From: JANXSS01 sp040385645
Lineage (GTDB): Bacteria > Pseudomonadota > Gammaproteobacteria > Burkholderiales > Burkholderiaceae_D
NCBI GenBank assembly: GCA_040385645.1
Contig: JAZKGZ010000004.1
Span: forward strand, 124,001-188,000
DNA: 64,000 nt
Direction: 5' to 3'
Positions 27,294 to 34,854 of the stretch are shown one piece after another. Each line of letters opens with the position of its first letter. Positions within the stretch are counted from its first letter, which is position 1. Both the position numbers and the translations under genes were made by a program. Below the pieces are notes generated by a model. It searched no databases. It saw only the letters and a program-made list of their open reading frames with translations, and was not told the DNA's origin.

Positions 27294-27742
27294 TGGGTGG
27301 CTCGACGTCGTTACGGGGCGGGCGCACTCGCCGGTTCAAGGCGGAAATAAACGTTGTGCCATATATCGACGTGATGCTGGTGCTGCTGGTGATTTTTATG
27401 GTGGCTGCGCCACTGGCCAACCCGAGCGTGATCAATCTGCCGACTGCCGGGAAATCCGCCCAACCACCGACAAAATATATTCAAGTCACGCTAGAGCCGG
27501 ACAATCGCTCCAGCATCGGCTTGGCCGGTTCGCAAGCCAACGCGCAGGCAAACGGAGCACAGCCTGAAAAATTCGATAATCGCGCAGCACTCCTGCGCCG
27601 TTTGCGCAGCTTGCACGCGGAAACGCCCGATATGCCGCTGATGATTTCCGCTGACAAGGATATTCGCTACGATGAAGTCATACAAATGATTTCAGAAGCA
27701 AAAAAAGCCGGTCTCGACAGAGTCGGCCTTGCTACGCGCTGA
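27293..27742 (+). CDS. tolR: Tol-Pal system protein TolR
   Basis: This 149-residue ExbD/TolR-family partner of TolQ has a short cytoplasmic head, one membrane span (INVVPYIDVMLVLLVIFMVA) with the conserved proton-carrying Asp in YIDVMLVLL, and a periplasmic domain ending DRVGLATR. It is translationally coupled to tolQ. Confidence 0.96.
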
Positions 27743-27754
27743 CCGGATAATGCG

Positions 27755-28738
27755 ATGAACGACAGTTCGCCGTACAGCGTGCCGCATGAGCCAGGACGAT
27801 GGCGGGCCCTGGCCCTGGCGGTGTTGGTACATGCGGTGCTGCTGGCGCTATTGTGGTTTGGCGTAAGCTGGCAGAGCGAGACGCCGGTTGCCGTGGAAGC
27901 GGAAGTCTGGAGCATGCAGGCGCTGGAAGCTGCACCGAAGGCCAAGCCCGCACCAGTCGAGGCTAAGCCACCACCCCCACCCGAGCCAGTTCGTGCACGG
28001 CAGCCAGCGCCTGCGCCGGCAGAAGTCTTAGAGCCGCAAGTGCCGAAAGCGCCGGATATTGCGTTGGAGCGCGAACGCAAAACAAAAGAGCAGCAGAGAA
28101 AGCGTGACCAGGAAGAAGCAGCACGGCAACGCGACCGATTAGCAAAGCTAGAAGAAACCGCGCGTAAGGAAAAACAATTGCAGCAGCAGAAATTGCAAGC
28201 GCAGGAAAAACTACAGGCGCAGCAAAAAACGCAAGAGTTGCAACGACAAGTGCAAGCTACCGAAGCAGCTGCAAAGAAAAAAGCCGAAGACCAGAAAAAA
28301 TTGGCGGCAGCAAAAGCGGGGGAAAAACAGCGCAACGAGGCCGCACTCGAAGAGCAGCAATTGGCAGCGCAGCGTGAAGACAATCTGCGGCGCATGACCG
28401 AATCGGCAAGCGCTGGTAGCGGCGGTAGCGGAGAAGCTGCCAAGTCGCAAGGCGCGCGTGCGGATGCCAGTTATATTCAAAAAGTCGGTGCGAAAATCAA
28501 GTCGAACACGATTTTTAACGGCGCAGATGAATTGGATAACAATCCGGCAGTCGAATTCGCTGTGGAATTATTGCCGGATGGATCGATCCGCCGGCTACGT
28601 AAAACGAAGGCGTCCGGCGTACCGGGTTTCGACGATGCCGTCTCACGCGCCATCGAAAAATCGCAGCCCTTCCCGCCGGACAAGTCCGGGTCCGCACCGT
28701 CCGGCTTTACCGTATCGCACAAACCGAAAGACCAATGA
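27755..28738 (+). CDS. tolA: Tol-Pal system protein TolA
   Basis: It links the inner-membrane TolQR motor to Pal and TolB at the outer membrane. The 327 residues have one N-terminal span (LALAVLVHAVLLALLWFGV), a Pro-rich stretch (KPAPVEAKPPPPPEPVRA), a long Lys/Gln/Ala/Glu coiled coil from about 95 to 220, a short Gly/Ser hinge (SAGSGGSGEA) and a compact C-terminal domain with the TonB-like ending found in TolA (VEFAVELLPDGSIRRLR). The stop overlaps the tolB start. Confidence 0.95.
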   Translation: MNDSSPYSVPHEPGRWRALALAVLVHAVLLALLWFGVSWQSETPVAVEAEVWSMQALEAAPKAKPAPVEAKPPPPPEPVRARQPAPAPAEVLEPQVPKAPDIALERERKTKEQQRKRDQEEAARQRDRLAKLEETARKEKQLQQQKLQAQEKLQAQQKTQELQRQVQATEAAAKKKAEDQKKLAAAKAGEKQRNEAALEEQQLAAQREDNLRRMTESASAGSGGSGEAAKSQGARADASYIQKVGAKIKSNTIFNGADELDNNPAVEFAVELLPDGSIRRLRKTKASGVPGFDDAVSRAIEKSQPFPPDKSGSAPSGFTVSHKPKDQ

Positions 28739-30066
28739 TCATGCTAAACAAATTCTTTTCTTCGACGGTCCTATTTTTCATTGCCCAATTGCGCAACCGT
28801 ATCACCCTCGGCTTAACGCTGGCGGTGGTGTTGGCGTTTGCTGGCAATAACCACGCCAATGCCCAGCTGCGTGTCGAGATTTCCGGTGTCGGTGCCAACC
28901 AGATACCGATTGCCGTTGCGGCTTTTGCCGACGAGTCGATCGCACCTCAGCAAGTCAGTGCAATCATCAAAGCCGATCTGCTGCGCAGTGGTTTTTTTAA
29001 AATAATTGATGTCGGCACGGCGATATCGGAAACGACACCGGTCAATTACGGCGACTGGAAATCCCGTGGTGCCGATGCGCTGGTGGTAGGTAGCGTGCAG
29101 CGCCTGGCGGACGGCCGCTTCGACGTACGCTATCGTCTGTTCGACACAGTCAAAGCAGCGCAGCTCTCCGCATTGGCGCAGGCTGCCACGCCGCAAATGA
29201 CCCGGGTCTCGGCACACAAGATTGCCGACGATATCTATGAGAAATTGATCGGAGCCCGCGGTGCATTCGCTACCCGTATTGCCTACGTCACCAAAGCCGG
29301 ACGCGAATACCGTCTGGAAGTGGCCGATGCCGATGGTGAAGGCACGCAAGTGGCCTTACGCTCCAACGAGCCGATCATTTCACCAGCCTGGTCTCCGGAT
29401 GGCACCAAGGTCGCTTATGTATCGTTCGAAGCCAAGAAGCCGGTCGTGTACGTGCAGGATCTGGTCACTCGGCAACGTACCGTCGTGGCGAATTTTAAAG
29501 GTAGCAACTCTGCACCTTCCTGGTCGCCGGACGGCCGGCAATTGGCCGTAGCATTATCGAAAGACGGTTTGACACAGGTGTATGCAGTCAATGCCGACGG
29601 TAGTAATCTGCGTCGTCTGACCAACACCAACGGCATCGACACCGAACCGCAATTTTCGGCAGACGGCCAGAGCATTTATTTCACAAGCGACCGCAGTGGC
29701 GGCCCGCAAGTCTATAAGATGGCGGCAACCGGCGGCGATGCCCAGCGCGTGACTTTTAATGGCACTTACAATATCAGTCCCCGAGTCGCACCGGATGGCA
29801 AAACCCTGGCCTATATTTCTAGACGCGACGGCAGGTTTCAGCTATTCGCAATGGATCTCGCCAACGGCCAGGAACTGCGCCTTTCGGATACGGCAAAAGA
29901 TGAGTCGCCGAGCTTTTCGCCGAACGGCAAATACATCATGTATGCAACCGATACCGGCAAACGGGGCGCATTGGCAGTGGTCTCGGTCGATGGCCGCGTG
30001 CGGCACACCTTGAGCACGCAGGCAGGCGATATCCGGGAGCCGACATGGGGCCCGTTCATGAAGTAA
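28735..30066 (+). CDS. tolB: Tol-Pal system beta-propeller protein TolB
   Basis: This periplasmic protein binds Pal and TolA. The 443 residues begin with a signal peptide ending near HANAQ (cleavage before QLRVEIS), then the N-terminal TolB domain, then a six-bladed propeller built from repeats such as PAWSPDGTKVAYVS, PSWSPDGRQLAVAL, PQFSADGQSIYFTS and PSFSPNGKYIMYAT. ATG 28735 overlaps the tolA stop (ATGA); a second ATG six bases later is an alternative. Confidence 0.96.
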   Translation: MIMLNKFFSSTVLFFIAQLRNRITLGLTLAVVLAFAGNNHANAQLRVEISGVGANQIPIAVAAFADESIAPQQVSAIIKADLLRSGFFKIIDVGTAISETTPVNYGDWKSRGADALVVGSVQRLADGRFDVRYRLFDTVKAAQLSALAQAATPQMTRVSAHKIADDIYEKLIGARGAFATRIAYVTKAGREYRLEVADADGEGTQVALRSNEPIISPAWSPDGTKVAYVSFEAKKPVVYVQDLVTRQRTVVANFKGSNSAPSWSPDGRQLAVALSKDGLTQVYAVNADGSNLRRLTNTNGIDTEPQFSADGQSIYFTSDRSGGPQVYKMAATGGDAQRVTFNGTYNISPRVAPDGKTLAYISRRDGRFQLFAMDLANGQELRLSDTAKDESPSFSPNGKYIMYATDTGKRGALAVVSVDGRVRHTLSTQAGDIREPTWGPFMK

Positions 30067-30102
30067 AAAGTGTAGTTTTCTAAAACCCAGGAGAGCAATA
30101 CC

Positions 30103-30642
30103 ATGCGCAATATGACTCATTCGACCGTTCTTTCATCCACTGTCCTGTCCACCGTGCTGCTGTTGGCAGCCTGCTCATCGACCAAACTCGACGAATCCAA
30201 AACACCGATCGAAGATCGTTCGGCAACCAATCAGGCAGGTGCTGCCGCCGATCCACGCTCGGTTGCGACCGTGACCGCGCCGGGCACCGATCCGCTCAAC
30301 GACCCAAAGGGCGTGCTGGCGCGTCGCAGCGTCTATTTCGATTACGACAGCTATATAGTCAAGGATGATTTCAAACCGGTGATCGATGCGCATTCACGCT
30401 ATCTGGGCACCAACAAGGGCCGCAAAGTTATTATTCAAGGTAATACCGACGACCGCGGCGGACGCGAATATAATCTGGCGTTGGGCCAAAAGCGCGCAGA
30501 GGCAGTTCGCAAATCGATGTCGTTGCTGGGCGTGCCCGAGTCGCAGATGGAAGCTGTATCGCTAGGCAAAGAAAAACCCAAGGCTACCGGTAGCGACGAA
30601 GCTGCCTATGCCGAAAACCGTCGTGCTGACATCGTTTATTGA
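30103..30642 (+). CDS. pal: Peptidoglycan-associated lipoprotein Pal
   Basis: This outer-membrane lipoprotein tethers peptidoglycan and interacts with TolA and TolB. The 179 residues have a lipoprotein signal peptide with lipobox LLAAC-SS (the Ser after Cys favours outer-membrane sorting), a linker, and an OmpA-like domain (VYFDYDSYIVKDDF, GNTDDRGGREYNLALGQKRA, YAENRRADIVY) that binds diaminopimelate. An AGGAG site precedes the ATG. It follows tolB by 36 bases. Confidence 0.97.
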   Translation: MRNMTHSTVLSSTVLSTVLLLAACSSTKLDESKTPIEDRSATNQAGAAADPRSVATVTAPGTDPLNDPKGVLARRSVYFDYDSYIVKDDFKPVIDAHSRYLGTNKGRKVIIQGNTDDRGGREYNLALGQKRAEAVRKSMSLLGVPESQMEAVSLGKEKPKATGSDEAAYAENRRADIVY

Positions 30643-30647
30643 GATTC

Positions 30648-31406
30648 ATGAAACCATTTTCCATCAGGTTTGCTGCGGTCGTGCTGGCCGCAGCGTCGCT
30701 TTCCCCAATGACCGCACAGGCCGGCCTTTTCGACGATGAAGAAGCACGCAAAGCGATTCTCGATGCTCGTAACCGCATCGAGGCAACGCAGCGCGATCTG
30801 ACGAATCGCATCGAGACCAAGGCCGACAAGAACAGCCTGCTCGACTTGGCCAGCCAGAACGAGCAACTGCGCTTGGATGTAGCAAAGCTTCGCGGCCAGA
30901 TCGAAGTGCTCACCAACGAAGTCGCCAATGCTCAACAACGGCAGAAGGATTTCTACGTCGATCTGGACAACCGCTTGCGCAAGGTCGAGCCGCAGAAGGT
31001 TAACGTGGATGGACGCGAAGCCACCGTCGATCAGGGCGAGCAACGTATTTACGATGCCGCACTGAACCAGTTTAAAGCGGGTGACTATCGAAGTGCCAGC
31101 ACCAGCTTCGGCGACTTCCTGAAGCGCTACCCGCAATCGGGTTATGCGGCGGCAGCGCAATACTGGTTAGGCAATACCTTTTACGCCTTACGCGATTGTC
31201 GCAGTGCCATCGCCGCGCATCAGGTCGTGCTGAAAAATTATCCTGACAGCACCCGCGCCCCAGATTCGTTGCTCAATATTTCCAACTGCCACGTCGAGTT
31301 GAAGGACAAGATCCAAGCGCGTCGGGCACTGGAAACCCTGATCGCGCAATACCCGGATTCACCCGCGGCGCAAACCGCAAAGGAACGCTTACCAAGCGTG
31401 CGTTAG
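30648..31406 (+). CDS. cpoB: Cell division coordinator CpoB (YbgF)
   Basis: This periplasmic protein coordinates peptidoglycan synthesis with Tol-driven outer-membrane constriction. The product (252 residues from ATG 30648) has a signal peptide cleaved near TAQA-GLFDD, a trimerising coiled coil (about 30-110), and C-terminal tetratricopeptide repeats (YDAALNQFKAGDYRSASTSF, AAQYWLGNTFYALRD, ARRALETLIAQYPDSPAAQTA). A TTG nine bases upstream in frame is possible, but the ATG gives a cleaner signal peptide. It ends the tol-pal operon. Confidence 0.93.
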   Translation: MKPFSIRFAAVVLAAASLSPMTAQAGLFDDEEARKAILDARNRIEATQRDLTNRIETKADKNSLLDLASQNEQLRLDVAKLRGQIEVLTNEVANAQQRQKDFYVDLDNRLRKVEPQKVNVDGREATVDQGEQRIYDAALNQFKAGDYRSASTSFGDFLKRYPQSGYAAAAQYWLGNTFYALRDCRSAIAAHQVVLKNYPDSTRAPDSLLNISNCHVELKDKIQARRALETLIAQYPDSPAAQTAKERLPSVR

Positions 31407-31490
31407 TGCGAAGTGGGAAAGTGAACAACGAGCGGGATCGCGCATCGTTGGAACGGATCGAATGACACAGCGGGAAGTTCACCGTTCCAT

Positions 31491-31520
31491 TTGACACCAG
31501 GTAATGAAGTTCACTATAAT
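31491..31520 (+). promoter_or_regulatory. Near-perfect sigma-70 promoter of tRNA-Lys
   Basis: TTGACA (31491-31496) and TATAAT (31515-31520) match both consensus hexamers exactly, with an 18-base spacer. Transcription would start about six bases before the mature tRNA 5' end, which is typical of a strong stable-RNA promoter. Confidence 0.9.
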
Positions 31521-31531
31521 TGCGGTCTTTC

Positions 31532-31607
31532 GGGTCGTTAGCTCAGCTGGTAGAGCAGCGGACTTTTAATCCGTTGGTCGCAGGTTCGAATCCCGCACGG
31601 CCTACCA
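31532..31607 (+). tRNA. tRNA-Lys (anticodon UUU)
   Basis: The 76-base gene folds as a canonical tRNA. The acceptor GGGTCGT pairs with ACGGCCT, the D arm contains AGCTCAGCTGGTAGAGC, the anticodon loop CTTTTAA carries TTT, and the T arm has GGTTCGAATCC. The CCA end is encoded. It has its own promoter and a terminator 33 bases downstream, so it is a single-gene unit. Confidence 0.97.
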
Positions 31608-31639
31608 GGAATTTAGCAGTAGCGTAGCAATATTAAGAT

Positions 31640-31673
31640 GGGTTAGTCAGCGCAAGCTTTCTAACCCTTTTTT
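31640..31673 (+). terminator. Rho-independent terminator after tRNA-Lys
   Basis: GGGTTAG (31640-31646) and CTAACCC (31661-31667) form a perfect seven-pair stem with a 14-base loop, followed directly by TTTTTT (31668-31673). The remaining bases to 31832 show no gene or further signal I can support. Confidence 0.9.
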
Positions 31674-31832
31674 GCGCGCTCAGGGTCGAGTTTGTCGTTT
31701 CCACGACTGGCTTGCTTAATTTTTTGGGTGTATTGCTTCTATTGGCGGCAGGTGCGCGGTTTCGATTGCGTTGGGTGTATCGGCGGAGGTTGGATCAATG
31801 AGTAGACAGCGCTTTTTGCAAAGCGCGTAGCG

Positions 31833-33320
31833 TTACAACACCGACTCGGAAATAATCTTCCATTGCGCCCCTTCGTGTACCCAATACTGACGCTTACGCA
31901 CGGGTTGTAGCGGAAATCGGGCTTTGCTCTTCAATGGCTGCTGCGTAAAAGTAATCACCATCATTTTTTCACTGCCGGGATAGCCGAACGCTGAAATGTC
32001 CTGCAAATTATAGGCAGCGCCGACACCCGCGGCAGTGAAATCACGATGCCTCGCCATCCAGGCATTGCGGTCCTCGCCGCGCTCCGACCTGAAACGCCTG
32101 GAATAATGACTACTGATTTTCGTGACGTTGGCACTTTCGATATCCGTTCGCCAGTTTTCCAGCACGCGCTCGGCAACACTTTTATCCCCATCCCATTTTT
32201 CTTTGGATACGAATTCGGCATACTCCGTAATCACAACCGGCGTTTTGCCGATGTCTATTGAATTTAGCAGTTTGTTGAGATCTTCGTTGGTCAGTACCAC
32301 GCAGCCATCGGACGATAACGGTGGCCTGCTGTAGCTGTCAGATGGCACGCCATGCAGCCAGATGCCAGAACCGCTACGACCATTCACGCGATCCCAATCG
32401 TTGGGATAATTGATCGGCAATGCGCCAGTGCCGTAGAAATCCGGCAACCGTGCGCCGGCCACCTGGCTGGTGATGTAATAGACACCGATCGGCGTTTTCT
32501 GGTCGCCCTCACGCAATTTATTGACGCCCAGCTTGCCTTGGCTGATGTAATAATCGGTGAGCAGTTTTGGGCGGCCATCGACATTTTGGAAAACATAGAG
32601 CCGCGACCTGCGCGCATCGACCAGCAAGGCAAAGCGCTGATCGGGGCGCAATTGCAAGATCGCTCGCGGCATTAGATCGGGATCGGGCCGTTCTCGCAGC
32701 GACTTCAACCGTACCATCGCCTCTTCGCGCAAATTGCGTAATGCGTCTTGCGAAACGCCGCTGCCGTAACCGAATCTATCGACATGATGTGTATGCATCA
32801 TAAGAAGATCGCCACGCAGAAGTTGGCCAAGACGAAAAGTTGGGTAAGCAGCGACGAGCACATCCACTCTTTCCTGCGCTTTGCGAAGTTGGTTGGCACC
32901 GAGTGCTTTATAGACTTCGATGAGCAGCTGTTCAGGATTGGCACGTGGCGCCACCGCAGGTAGACGATCGACGACTGCGGGCATGCGGTTGGCCATTGAA
33001 GGTGCGCGATCGGCCGTCGAGGGCATGCGATTGCCTGGTGGACGTATGCGGTTGACCATCGGAGGCAGGCGATTGACCGCCACAGACTTGCGGTTAGCAG
33101 CTGCAGCATCATTGGGAACTGCAATATTTGGAGGCGGGCCAATGTAAATGTTGGCTTGCGCGGCAGCAATGGCTGAATTCGACAAACAAAAAAGCAACAG
33201 TGCTTGGCGCACCAAAGTGCGGTTGTGTTGCTGCCAGAACCTTGAGGTCCAGCTGTGATTAGGTTGATCTACTCTGGAGCCGGATATCAGGCGCCGGTAC
33301 GCTCCTGCTTGATTTGCCAT
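31833..33320 (-). CDS. L,D-transpeptidase (YkuD domain) with N-terminal repeats and C-terminal NTF2-like domain
   Basis: This probable periplasmic cross-linking or protein-anchoring enzyme of peptidoglycan has 495 residues. The N-terminus has a hydrophobic export segment (LVRQALLLFCLSNSAIAAAQA), then about seven copies of a seven-residue xPxxxNR-type repeat (roughly 78-125), then a helical region. The YkuD domain follows (about 225-365), with catalytic signature IWLHGVPSDSYSRPPLSSDGC; the His and the nucleophilic Cys are both present. The C-terminal 120 residues are NTF2-like (SHYSRRFRSERGEDRNAWM) and resemble the end of the neighbouring TPR protein. The start ATG 33320 overlaps that gene's end by 34 bases and has only a weak ribosome site. 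Confidence 0.88.
   Translation of the reverse strand: MANQAGAYRRLISGSRVDQPNHSWTSRFWQQHNRTLVRQALLLFCLSNSAIAAAQANIYIGPPPNIAVPNDAAAANRKSVAVNRLPPMVNRIRPPGNRMPSTADRAPSMANRMPAVVDRLPAVAPRANPEQLLIEVYKALGANQLRKAQERVDVLVAAYPTFRLGQLLRGDLLMMHTHHVDRFGYGSGVSQDALRNLREEAMVRLKSLRERPDPDLMPRAILQLRPDQRFALLVDARRSRLYVFQNVDGRPKLLTDYYISQGKLGVNKLREGDQKTPIGVYYITSQVAGARLPDFYGTGALPINYPNDWDRVNGRSGSGIWLHGVPSDSYSRPPLSSDGCVVLTNEDLNKLLNSIDIGKTPVVITEYAEFVSKEKWDGDKSVAERVLENWRTDIESANVTKISSHYSRRFRSERGEDRNAWMARHRDFTAAGVGAAYNLQDISAFGYPGSEKMMVITFTQQPLKSKARFPLQPVRKRQYWVHEGAQWKIISESVL
32960..33085 (-). repeat. 21-bp tandem repeats in the L,D-transpeptidase gene
   Basis: Six consecutive 21-base units (plus-strand pattern gNatgcgNttgNccatNgag, variable) encode the seven-residue repeat, for example LPPMVNR, MPSTADR, APSMANR and MPAVVDR on the coding strand. 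Degenerate copies flank both ends. The unit is a multiple of three, so gain or loss of copies would keep the frame. The repeats probably form an extended spacer between the membrane and the catalytic domain. Confidence 0.8.
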
Positions 33321-34675
33321 TTGCCGTTCTGCTTGATTAAAACCAATGTTTTCTTGCTATCGGCCTGCAATTGGTCCGATGCATAGAGTTGGCGGAATTT
33401 TACAGTAGCTTGCGTGCCATTGACGGCTACCTGTGGCGATGCAACTTTGACACTAATACGGCCTTTACCGGCAATCCGCGAGGTACGCTCGTCCATCCAA
33501 GCCTTACGCGATTCGCCTTTTGGCGTCTCGAACGCATCGCCATAATGGCTGAGATAGCGTTTCACATCCTGGGCGCTCCAGGCTTCGGCCCAATCGTTGA
33601 CGGTAGCCATGACTTCGGCGTTATCCGAGCTCGACGGCAGCGATACCGGCATCATCCGAGCGTCGTTGCGACCATCGTTACGAGTTTCCGGCACCGTATT
33701 TTGCTTGAGCTCCGATGTGAAATCGATACGGCCATCGGCTCTGGCATAAAGCCGCGGCTCTGTTGCCGGCTGCGGTTTGGGATCAGGCTTGAAATCGATC
33801 CTCGACCTCGACGCGCCGGTGTCGGAAGTGGAATCGGCTTTGGCAACCGCGATCGGCGGCGGTGCTGCAATGACTTTCGGTGTCGGCGGCACTGGCGGGA
33901 CGGCCTTCGGGGCCGGCGCTGCAGCAACGACCTTAGGTGCAGGTGCAGAGACTGCCGGCGCAGTCGCGGGAGCCGAGGCAACCATCGTCGCTGGTGCTGG
34001 AGTAGGTGTTGCTGCAGGAACCGGCGCTGCCGCTGCCACTGCACGACCGTTGCCTTTGCCAGCGGCTTTCGGATTGCCATCATTACTGGCCACCGTGACA
34101 GCGACATTGCGCAGCAGCGTAAGCTTAGACTTGGCGTTGCTGTTGCTCGAATCGAGTTGCAGAGCCTTATCGTAAGCCTGGCTCGCCAGCTTGGCGTGGA
34201 CATCGCCCAGATTCTCGTAGGCGGTGGCATAACTCGGATTCGTGCGGATCGCCATGTCGAGCGCAGTACGAGCCTTTTCGTACTGACCGCTACCTGCAAA
34301 TAGCACGGCAAGATTATTGTAAGGTTCCGGCAGATCGGGGTGATCTTCGGTCAGCTTGGTGAAAACCGCGATCGCATCGACAGTTTTTCCCTGTTCTGTC
34401 AATGCCACGCCCTTGACGAACCGCATCTGCATATCGCGAGGATTCTTTTGAAGGAAAGCATCGATCTTGACCAGCGCTTCGGCTGTCTGGCCAGAACGCA
34501 TCAGCCGAGTGACATCGGCAAATTCATCGGCAATTGCAGGATGGATAATCAACAGCATGCAAGCACTCGCCACGACCGCCAACAGGCGAGTAATCGTATG
34601 CGCCGCGAAACCGTCGGCAGCAAATCTCAACGCAGGTTTTTTCATTGTAGTTTTTATAAGCGGGAAAGAAGTCAT
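33287..34675 (-). CDS. Exported TPR protein with C-terminal NTF2-like (Cds6-type) domain
   Basis: The 462-residue product has an N-terminal signal or anchor (ITRLLAVVASACMLLIIHPAIADEF), three to four tetratricopeptide repeats (ALVKIDAFLQKNPRD, GKTVDAIAVFTKLTEDHPD, YEKARTALDMAIRTNPSY), a long Ala/Pro/Thr-rich linker of about 110 residues, and a C-terminal NTF2-like domain (WSAQDVKRYLSHYGDAF and ESRKAWMDERT) like that of the L,D-transpeptidase next to it. It probably scaffolds or regulates that enzyme in the periplasm. Starts at 34675 (MTSFPLIK) and 34645 (MKKPALRF) are both possible; neither has a good ribosome site. Confidence 0.8.
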   Translation of the reverse strand: MTSFPLIKTTMKKPALRFAADGFAAHTITRLLAVVASACMLLIIHPAIADEFADVTRLMRSGQTAEALVKIDAFLQKNPRDMQMRFVKGVALTEQGKTVDAIAVFTKLTEDHPDLPEPYNNLAVLFAGSGQYEKARTALDMAIRTNPSYATAYENLGDVHAKLASQAYDKALQLDSSNSNAKSKLTLLRNVAVTVASNDGNPKAAGKGNGRAVAAAAPVPAATPTPAPATMVASAPATAPAVSAPAPKVVAAAPAPKAVPPVPPTPKVIAAPPPIAVAKADSTSDTGASRSRIDFKPDPKPQPATEPRLYARADGRIDFTSELKQNTVPETRNDGRNDARMMPVSLPSSSDNAEVMATVNDWAEAWSAQDVKRYLSHYGDAFETPKGESRKAWMDERTSRIAGKGRISVKVASPQVAVNGTQATVKFRQLYASDQLQADSKKTLVLIKQNGKWQIKQERTGA

Positions 34676-34854
34676 GTTACACCGTCCAAATTTGCCGAAG
34701 CGCTGCGAATATACGTGTGAAAACATGGTGCCGGCGCAAACCGGTGATGAAGTTGTAGTAAGCCTCAACTACGGCGTCGCCGTCAATATCCACGCGCCAA
34801 ATTTTTCAATTCTGAAACAGATTCGCTCTTAACGGCGAATTATGGCCGCTGGTA

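Noticed and set aside
32939..33106. Regular 21-base repeats, possible CRISPR array
   Set aside because: The units are directly adjacent without unique spacers and lie in frame within the L,D-transpeptidase gene, so they are coding repeats.
33371..34303. Long plus-strand open frame opposite the TPR gene
   Set aside because: The product is Arg/Cys/Gly-rich low-complexity sequence mirroring the Ala/Pro linker of the real gene on the minus strand; it has no recognisable domain.
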